DNA of 64,000 nucleotides from contig NZ_CALUAE010000023.1 of the NCBI RefSeq assembly GCF_943913955.1, forward strand, positions 15,839 through 79,838. The letters are read 5' to 3'. Below are positions 1 through 10,000 of the stretch, in pieces. The notes under the pieces were generated by a model. It saw nothing but the letters and a program-made list of their open reading frames with translations. It was not told the DNA's origin and did no database searches. The number at the start of each line of letters is the position of its first letter. The stretch's first letter is position 1. The position numbers and the translations under genes are program-made. This stretch comes from Mycolicibacterium bacteremicum. Its GTDB lineage: Bacteria; Actinomycetota; Actinomycetes; Mycobacteriales; Mycobacteriaceae.

Positions 1-1030
1 TTCTCGACCACCACCATGGTGTCGAAGAAGTCGCGCACCCCAGCCAGGCGGGCCAGTTCGGCCAGGCCGATCTGTTGTGCGTCCAGCACGCTGCTCTGCT
101 GCTCCTGCAGCCGCGTCATGACCGCGCCGATCGGGGTGTCGTGCTGCCATGCCATGGGCACCGGCAACGTGTTGATCAGCAGCCCGACAAGGGATTCGGT
201 ACCGTTGAGCACTCCCCCACGCCCGGACACCGTCGATCCGAAGGTGACCCGGGTGCGGTCCAGCAGCCGGCCCAGCAGCAGACCCCAGGCGCCGTGCAGC
301 GCGGTGCTCGCGGTGATTCCGCGCTCTCGGGCCGTCGTCAGCAGCGCGCCGGTCACCTCGCGCGGCAACCGTCGGATGATGCTGCGGTGTTCGCCGACGT
401 CGTGGCCGCCACCAAACAGCACGGTCGGTTCGGCTCCGGCCAGCACCTGCGACCAGGTGTCGCGGGCGCTGGCGGGCACGGCCATGGCGGACCCGATGTG
501 CTCGGTCAGGCCGACGGCCACCGGTGGCAGCGCGGGCCCCGTTGCCGCCGTGGCGTTGTAGTGGGTGACGATGTCGGCGAAGATGACCGGGTAGGACCAG
601 CCGTCGGCGATGATGTGGTGCAGCGTCTGGATGAGCCGGTGCTCGGTGTCGGACACCGATACCAGGGTGTAGCGCACCAGCGGCGCGTCCGACAGCGCGA
701 ACGGTCGCGACAGTTGTTGACGGGCAATGCTTTCCGGGTCACCGGCGGCAACCGTGTACTCGGCCTCGACGTGTCGCCAGATGACCTGGGCCACCCGGCC
801 GTCACGCAACTCCCGGAAGCCGGCCCGCAGCGCCTGATGCCGGTTCACGACCTCGGTGACGCTGCGACCCAACAATTCTGCGTCGACGGGTCCGCTGATC
901 TCGGCGACCTGCTGCACCCGGTAGGTGTCGGTATCCCCGATGCCCGCCTCGGTGAAGGCACTGTGCAGGTACATGCCTTCCTGCAGCGGAAGCAGCGGCA
1001 GCACGTCCTCGACCTCGCCCAGGGACTCCA
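1..1030 (-). other. NRPS module 4: start of C domain
   Basis: The C domain begins VLPLLPLQEGMYLHS near 960-1010 and has an intact HHIIADGWS near 598-625. It ends at the window edge before any A domain. By the exochelin model the next residue would be allo-threonine, which cannot be tested here. Confidence 0.8.
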
Positions 1031-4000
1031 GATCGTCGAGATCGTCCTGGGTGAGGTCGATCAGGCCGAAATCGGACGGGGTGTGCCCGGCCAGTGCGCT
1101 GCAGCGGGTCAGCGCGGTCAACGCCTCGGCCCACCGGGCGGCGAGCTCGTGGATATCGGCGCTGTCGATGAGCTGCGCGGGCCAGGACAACGTCATGGTC
1201 AGCACGGTGCCGTCGGCGCGGTCCTCGGCGAGTGCGTTGATCTCCAGTGCCATGGCCGGATTGGTGCCGTCGACACCCTCGCGCAGAGCGCCGATGCCGG
1301 CCACCGCCTCCCAGTCGCGGCCCGCCCCGCCGGCGAACCGGCCCAGATAGTTGAACAGGATCTGCGGGGCCGGCGCATCGATGGGCCGGTTCGGATCGAG
1401 ATATCGCAGCACGCCGTAACCGATTCCGCGATGCGGCACGGTGCGCAGTTGCTCCTTGACCGTGCGCACGGCGGCGGCCAGCGGCGCGCCGGCCGCGAGC
1501 ACATCGTCCCAGCCGATGACGCCGGGGTCGACGGCCACCGGGTAGATGGCGGTGAACCAGCCGACGGTGCGGGACAGGTCGAGGTCGGTGTCACCGGTGA
1601 GCGGGAGCAGATCCCCCTCGCGACCGTGTCCTTCCAGGCTGAGGACGGTGGCGGTTGCGTCGCGGTGGCCACGGTCCACGCGCCACTGCGCCATGGCCAG
1701 GCTGAGCCCGGCAAGCAGCACATCGTTGACGCCGCCGTACATCGCGGCCGGCACCGAGGACAGCAGGGCGGTGCTGACATCGGCGGGCAGCGTGGTGCTG
1801 TGATGGGCCACGGTGGCGGCGGTGTCGATCGCCGGGTCGAGCGGCCGATTCCCCAGATCGGGGTCGGCGGTGTCGAGAGTGGTTTTCCAGTAGTCGATCT
1901 CGTCACTGAACGTGGCCGCGGCGATCGTCTGCGACCAGGTGCGGAAGGAGGTCGGCACCGGATCGGGTCGGACCGACTGCCCGGTGCGCACGTGTTCCCA
2001 GGCCCGTTTCAGGTCATCGGTGAGGATGCGCCAGGACACCCCGTCGATGACGAGGTGGTGGATCACCAGCAGCAGCTGATCGGCATCGGGGAACCAGACC
2101 GCGCGCACCATCGTTCCTGCTGCCGGGTCCAGCTCGGCGGCCGCGGCGCGCGCGGCGGCGTCGACGGTGTCGGGGGTCAGCGCGCCGGCCCGGTGATCCG
2201 GCCGGATGCCCGTCCGCTCGTCCGGCACGGTCAGCTGCCAGCCGGCGGCGGCGCCGACCAATCGGGCATGCAGCATCTCGTGGTTGTCGAGCACCGCGAC
2301 GAGCACCGCCTCGAGTTGCTGCCGGTCGATACCGGCCGGGGTCGCCAGCACCATCGATTGATAGAAGTTGCGCAGCGGCGTGCCCGACTCGGCGGTCTCG
2401 GCGAGGATCGGTGTCGCGGTGATCGGACCGGTGCCGCTGTCGACAACGGTGACCCGAGGCGCCGCCGCGACGACGGAAGCCGCCAACGCGGCCACCGTGC
2501 GGCGGCGGAAGATGTCGCGTGGGGTCAGGTGCAGACCCGCCTTGCGGGCCTTGCCGGACAACGCGATCGAGGAGATGCTGTCCCCGCCCAAGGTGAAGAA
2601 GTCGTCGTCGATGCCCACCGCGGGAACTCCGAGGACATCGGCGAAGATGTCGGCCAGCAGCGTTTCCCGCTCGTCTCGGGGCGTGCGTGCCGCGCCGGCC
2701 GACGGGGCGGCGGGCTCGGGCAGCGCCGCGACGTCGAGCTTGCCGTTGACGGTGAGCGGGACGGTGTCCAGCACGCCGTACAGGGCGGGGACCATGTAGT
2801 CCGGCAGCGTATCGGCCAGCGCCGCGCGCAGCCGGGCGGCCAGATCGGTTGCCCCCGAGTCCGAGAAGGACTCATCGCTGTCGGGGACGACGTAGCCGAC
2901 GAGTTGTCGGGTGGCGCCGCCGCGGCGGGCGATGACGACGGCCTGCCGGATCCCCGGCTGGGCCTGCAGGGCGGCGGCGACCTCGCCGAGCTCGACCCGG
3001 TACCCGCGGATCTTGACCTGATCGTCACTGCGCCCGAAGAAGTCGAGGATGCCGCTACCGTCGGTGCGCCGGGCCACCAGATCGCCGGTGCGGTACATCC
3101 GCCCGCCCGGATCATCGGGATCGGCGACGAACCGCTCGGCGGTCAGCCCGGGCCGGTTGAGGTAGCCGCGGGCCAAACCCGTTCCGGCGATGTACAGCTC
3201 GCCGATCACGCCGTCGCGCACCGGTCGCAGCCACGCATCGAGGATGTGGGCGCGGGTGTTCCAGATGGGCCGCCCGACGGTGGGGGTCGGGCTGTCGTCT
3301 GTGCCGCCGCCGAGGGTGTTGATGGTGTATTCGGTGGGGCCGTACAGGTTGTAGCCGGTGCCGGCGGGCTGGGCGCGTAACTGGTTCCACACCTCGTCGG
3401 AGACGGCTTCACCGCCGAGCAGCACCAGCGTCGGCGCGTGCGGCTTCTCGGTCTCGGCGAGCGGAGCGACGGGGGAAGACGACTCCGCGAGCAGGCCCTC
3501 TTCGAACAGGTGGTGGGCATAACTCGGGGTGACGTTGATGACGTCGATCCGGTGCCGGTGGCAGTAGCCGACCAGCGCGGTGGCGTCGCGGCGCAGTTCC
3601 TCACCGCAGATGTGCACCTCGTGGCCCTCGACGAGCCACAGCAGCTCTTCCCAGGACATGTCGAAGGAGAACGACACCGTGTGCGCCACCCGCAACCGCC
3701 GGCCGCCGGCCTTGGCGATCGCCGGTTCGAAGATCTCGGCCCGGTGGTTGAGTTGCATGTTGGTCAGGCCGCGGTACGGCGTGACCACACCCTTGGGTCG
3801 GCCGGTGGATCCGGACGTGAAGATGACATAGGCCGGGAATTCCAGGCGGTCGGCACCGGTGAAGGCGCCCAGTTCGTCGGCGGTCAGCGCGGTCGCCGGC
3901 GTCTGCGCCAGCATCTGCAGAACCGGGGCGCTGTCCAGGCTGAGCACCGCACCGCCCAGGCTGTGCTGATGGGCGATCAGTTCCGCGCCGGACCGGGGGC

Positions 4001-7000
4001 AGACCAGGAGCACCGGTCGGGCGTCATCGAGCATTCCGGTCAGCCGGGCCAGCGGGTAGTCGCGTTCCAGCGGCAGGTAGGCCGCTCCGGTCCGCAGCAC
4101 CGCGAACAGCGCGACCACCATGTCGACCGACCGCGGAAGTGCCAGCGCGACGACCTGTTCGGGCCGCGCGCCATGGGTGATCAGCAGCCGGGCCAGCCGG
4201 TTGATCCGCTCGTCGAGTTCGGCGTAGGTGACCCGCTCGGTGCCGAAAACCAGTGCGGTGTCGGCGGGAATCTCCGCGGCGCGCTGGGCCAGCAGGTCGG
4301 CGATGGTGTCGGCACCGATGTGGTGTTCGGTGCTAACCCGCCACGTCGCCAGCACGTTGCGTTCGGTGTCGAGCAGCACATCGAGTGCCGCCAGCCGGGT
4401 GCCCGGTTCGGTCAGCAGAATCTCCACGACGCGGCACAGACGCGCGACCATGGCGCCGGCCCGGTCGGCGGCCACGACATCGGGTCGGTGCTCGAGTTTG
4501 ATGCGCAGCCGTTCACCCGGGGTCAGCACCCAGGTCAGCGGATAGTGCGTGGTGTCGACGAAATCGACCCCGGTGATGCCCTGTTCGCGTTCGAACTCGG
4601 TGAAGGTGTCGTCGTCGAGGAAGTTCTGCAGGACGTAGAGGCTGTCGAAGAGCGTCTGGTGTCCGGCGCTGCGGGTGATGTCGCCGAGGCCGAGGTATTC
4701 GTGGGCCATCAGGTCGAGACGGAAATCCTCGACCGCACGCAGCAATTCGGCGACGGTGCTCGACGGCGACATGACCATCCGCACCGGGACGGTGTTGAGG
4801 AACTGGCCGATCACGTGCTCGATACCGGGCAGTTCCGGTGGTCGGCCGGCGACGGTGGTGCCGAAGACCACATCCGAGGCGCCGGTCTCATAGCCGAGCA
4901 CGATGCCCAGCGCCGCCGTGAGGACGGTGTTGGCGGTGGTCTGAGCGGTGCGGCCATGCTCGGCCAGCAGCGCGGTCACCTCGGCCGACAGCTCACCATA
5001 GACCCGTTGCGGCATCGCCGGTTCGGCGGCTGAGGACGGGGCGATCAGGGTGGGTTCGGCCAGCCCGGACAGCGCGGTGGCCCATGCCCGGGTGGACGCG
5101 TCACGGTCCTGCGCGTGCACCCAGCGCAGGTAGTCGTGATAGCTGCTGGTATCGGCGGGCAGCGCGCCGCGCAGGCCGCCGGAGTTGTAGAGCGCGAACA
5201 ACTCTCGCAGTACCAGTTCCCGGGACCAGCCGTCCCACAGCAGGAAGTGGCAGGTCAGCAGCAACCGGTCGCCGCGCTCGGGTAGCCGGATGACGGTGAG
5301 TCGGACCAGCGGCGGGACCCGCAGATCGAACGGCGTTTCGCTGTCGGTCCGCATCACCTCGGCGAGCCGCTCGGCGGCGGCCGCTGCGGTCAGTGCCGAC
5401 AGGTCGACGAGGTCGACCGCCGCGGGGACGAACCGCCCGATGTACTGCACGGGGCGGGGCAGATCGGCACTGGCGAACCCGGCGCGCAGGTTGTCATGCC
5501 TGCCGAGCAGGGCACCGAAGGCCACCCGCAGGGCGTCCACGTCGAGTCGATGGTCGAAGTCGAAGACGTTCTGGGCCAGGTAGGTGTTGACATCGTCGGT
5601 GAAGGTGCACTGGTAGTACACGCCCTCCTGCAGCGGTGACAGCGGCCAGACCTCGGCCACTTCGACCGGGCTGGACGCGGCCAGCTCGTGCAGTTGCGCA
5701 TCGGACAGTCCGTGCCAGGACTGCGGTGTCGCCGGTGCCTGGACCGCCGGGGTCTCGGCGAGCGCCGAGTCCAACGCGCGGGCGGTGCGGAGCCGGAACA
5801 GGTCGCTGGTGACGACCGGTACGCCGGCGCCGGCGAGGCGGTTGACCACCCGCAGAGCCGACAGGCTGTCCCCGCCGAGGCTGAAGAAGTCATCGTCGAT
5901 ACCCACCTGCGCACTGCCGAGCACCGCGGCGAATATCGTGCAGATCAGCGCCTCGCGCTCGGTGCGCGCCGCGGTGTGCGCAACGGAACGCACGGGCTCC
6001 GGCAGTGCCGCGCGGTCCCGCTTGCCGTTGGGCAGCAACGGAATCTGATCGAGCACGGTGATGGTGGCCGGAACAGCGTGGGCCGGTAGCACATCGGCCA
6101 ATGCGGTGCGCAGGACATCGACGTCGAGGTCGGCTCCGGTATGGGTGACGACATAGGCGTCCAGGCGCTGCAGCCGGGCGGTCAGCACGGCATCGGCGAC
6201 ACCGGGCTGGGCGGCGAGGGCGGTCTCGACCTCACCGAGTTCGACCCGGAAACCGTTGATCTTCACCTGGTCGTCGACCCGGCCGAGGTACTCGACGGTC
6301 CAGTCCGGCCTCCAGCGGGCCAGATCACCGGTGCGGTAGAGGCGTTCCCCCGCCGGACCGAACGGGTCGGCGACGAACCGCCCGGCCGTCTCGCCGGGCC
6401 TGCCGAGATAACCCCGGGCCAGCTGGGCCCCACCCACGTAGATCTCACCGACGGCCCCGGGCGGCACCGGCGCGAGGTCCGGCCCCAAGAGGTGGATGCG
6501 GGTGCCCGGTACGGGTCTGCCGAGCGTGACGGCGTCGGTCACGACGGCGGTGAGCACATCGCCGGCCACCTCGGAGGACCCGTAGGCGTTGATGATCTCG
6601 GCGTCCGGCGAGACCCGTTGCAGCGCAATTACCGTCGCAGCATCCAGCGCTTCGCCGCTGCAGATCCAGCGTCGCACCGAGCCGAGCGCGCCGCCGGCCA
6701 CCTCGGCCATCGCCGCGCCCAGGCCGGGCACCACCAGCAGTTGGGTGGCCGCCACATCGTCGACCAATGTGGCCAACGCCGCACCGTCCCTTGCGGTTCC
6801 GTCCCCCGCGATCACGGCGACGGCACCGGACACCAGCGCCCCGAGCAACTCGGTGGTGCCGTCGATGAAGCTCATCGAACTCTTGGCGACCCGGATGTCA
6901 TCGCGATCCCGCGACCAGGATGTGCGCGCCCACGCCAGCCGGTTGGCCAGCGCGCCATGGGTGCCGATGACACCCTTGGGCGCTCCGGTGCTACCCGAGG

Positions 7001-10000
7001 TGTACACCAGCGCGGCGGCGTCCGCCGGTTCCACGGCGGTGTCGCGCCACGGCCGACCGGTGGCATCGGTGCGCACCACCGGGTGGTCATGCTCGGGCAG
7101 CGCGCAACCGTCGGTCAGCACAGCCCGGGGTTGCGCATCGTCGAGCATGTGGGTGATCCGGGCCGGCGGATAGCCGGGGTCGATCGGCAGATAGGCCGCA
7201 CCGCTGCGCAGGACGGCAAGCAGGGCCACCGCCATGTCCACGGTGCGGCCGGTGGCCACCGCGACGGTGGCGCCACGTCGCACGCCGGCATCGACCAGCG
7301 CACCGGCCAGCATCGCGGAACGCTCGTCGAGCTCGGCATAGGTGAGCCGGGTCGTATCGTCGCGCAGCGCCACGGCTGCCGGTGTGCGGCGCACCTGGTT
7401 GTCGAACAGTTCCAGGACGGTGGCGGTGCGGCCGGGCCCTCCGGATCCCGCCGCCGACATCGCTTTTCGGGCATCGGCGTCGAGCACCTCGATATCACCA
7501 CAGCGGGCGGTGTCCCCCGCCGCCACGATGGTCTGCAGTACCCGCCGGAACAGCGTCAGTACTGCCGTCGCGGTGGTGTCGTCGACGACGGTGCGGTCGT
7601 GGGTCAGCGCCACCTGCATCCGTCGGCCGGGTTTGATCATGAGGGTCACCGGATAGTGCGGGGCCTCGACCACGTCCATGCCGGTGACCCGGATGGCTGC
7701 GGTGTCCGCGTCGGCGGCCGGATAGTTCTCGATCACCAGCAGGGTGTCGAAGAGTTCCGGGATGCCGACTGCCTGCTGGATGTCGGCCAGCGCGACATGA
7801 TGGTGATCGAACAGGGCCGCCTGCGCCGCGGCGTGGCGGGCGATGACCGTCGACAGCGTGTCGGTGGGCGACCAGGTGGTGCGTGCCGGAACCGTGTTGA
7901 TGAGCAGGCCGACCATATCGTCGATGCCGGCGATATCCGCGCCGCGCCCGGACACCGTCGACCCGTGCACGACATCGGTCCGCCCGGTGAGCCTGCCGAT
8001 CGTGATGCCCCAGGCGGCGCCGAGCACCGCTCCGACGGTGATCCCGTGCGTACCGGCCCAGTCGGCGATCCCGTCCGCCAGCGGCTCGGGGACCTCGATG
8101 GTCGTCCTGCCGAAGCCGCCGGCGTCACCGCGCGGACGCGGCAACGCCTCGGAAAGCCGGGTCGGTTCGGCGATACCGGCCAGTTCGGTACGCCAGCCGG
8201 TCAGCGCGTCAGCAGGATTCGCGTACCGCAGCCAAGCGAGGAAATCGCGGTAGCGGGGCGGGGTACCGAGCCGGCCGGTGTCCGGATCGTCGTGCAGTGC
8301 GGCGAGTTCGCGCAGCACGATCGGCACCGACCAGCCGTCGGAGATGATGTGGTGCACGGTCTGGATCAGGACGTGCCGGTGCGGGGCCAGCCGCACCAGC
8401 GCATAGCGCATCAGCGGTGGGGCGGACAGGTCGAACGGTGCAGTGCGCTCCCCGTCGGCGATCTCGTCGACGCGAAGCCGGGAATCCTCGGCGGGCAGCG
8501 CGCTCAGGTCGTGGAAATTCCAGCCGACGGGGACGCTGTCGCCGATGACGGCGACCAGGCTGCCATCGGCCAGGGCCCGGAACGCCGCCCCGAGGTGGGG
8601 GTGCCGCTCGATGACCGCGTCGGCGGCCCGGCGCAACCGGTCCGGGTGCACCGGCCCGTCGTAGGACACGATCTGCTGCACCACATAGGGATCGGTGTCG
8701 GCATAGGTGGAGTGGAAGTAGATGCCGGCCTGCAACGGTGACAGCGGCAGCACGTCGCGCACCGGTTGCGGCAACGCGTCCAGATCGTCCTGGGTCAAGG
8801 TGACCAGCGGAAAGTCCGTGGGCGTCGGTCCGGTCACCGAGGGGCTGTGTGCGATGGCGCCCAGCGCGTCGATCCAGAATTGTGCCAGCTCGGCGACCCG
8901 GTCGTGCTCGAGAATGCCGGTGGGCCAACTGAAAACGGCTTCCAACTGGTCTCCGACGGTGACGGCGTTGATCTCCAGGGCCCGCGGCAGCGGCATCCGC
9001 GGGTCGCGTTCCTCGCCCACCGCCGCATCGGCCGGAGCCCACGGCGTGTCCGCAGCCGCGGCGAACCGGCCGAGGTAGTTGAACAGGATCTGCGGCGCGA
9101 CGGCGAGGTCGGGTCGTGCGGTGCCGGACAGATAGCGCAGCGCCCCGTAGCTCAGCCCGTTGCGCGGTACCGCACGGAGCTGATCCTTGACGGCCTTGAC
9201 CGCGGCGCCGAGCGCCGGGCCGCCGGCCATCAGTTCATCCCACCCCGCCGGGCCGGCCGTGACCGACACCGGGAACAGAGTGGTGAACCAGCCCACGGTG
9301 CGCGACAACTCCAGGCGGTCCCGCGCGGCACCGAGGTGGTCGGCCTCGCGGCCGTGGCCCTCCAGTTCCAGCAGCAGGTCGCCGGGCCCGCCACGCCAGT
9401 GTGCGACGGCCGCGGCGAGGGCGGCCACCAGGACGTCGTTGACGCCGCCGTTGATGGCGGTCGGCACCGGACCGAGCAACCGTGCGGTGGCGTCGGTGTC
9501 GAGGCGCACGGTGAGCCGGGCCTCGGTGGCCACGGTGTCCACCGCCGCGTCCAGGGGTCGTGATCCGAGCTGGGGGTCCGGGACCCGCACGGTGTCGAGC
9601 CAATAGGTCTCGTCCTCGCCGAATTCACCGCCGGCGGTGGCGGCGCGCAGCTCGGCGGCCCACTGTCGGAATCCGGTGTCCGGCTTTGTCAAGGCGATCG
9701 GCCGGCCGGCGAGCACGGCATCCGAGGCGGACTGCAGATCCTCGACCAGTACGCGCAACGACACCCCGTCGATGACCACATGGTGCACCACCAGCAGCAA
9801 CCGGCCGGGCCGGCCGGCACCGGCATCGCACCAGACGGCCTGCACCATCACCCCGGTGGCGGGATCGAGACGGGCGACCGCGCGGTCGCGGTGCGCCGTC
9901 ATGTCTGCGACCCGGGTGAGCACATCGGCGGCGGTCACCGTGCCCACCGGCGGTACGGTCAGCCCGCCATCGGCACCGAGGCGCGCCCGCAGCACGTCGT

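Noticed and set aside
5229..5263. Frameshift explaining the missing His in the C domain
   Set aside because: Flanking residues and phase are intact on both sides; it is a substitution, not a shift.
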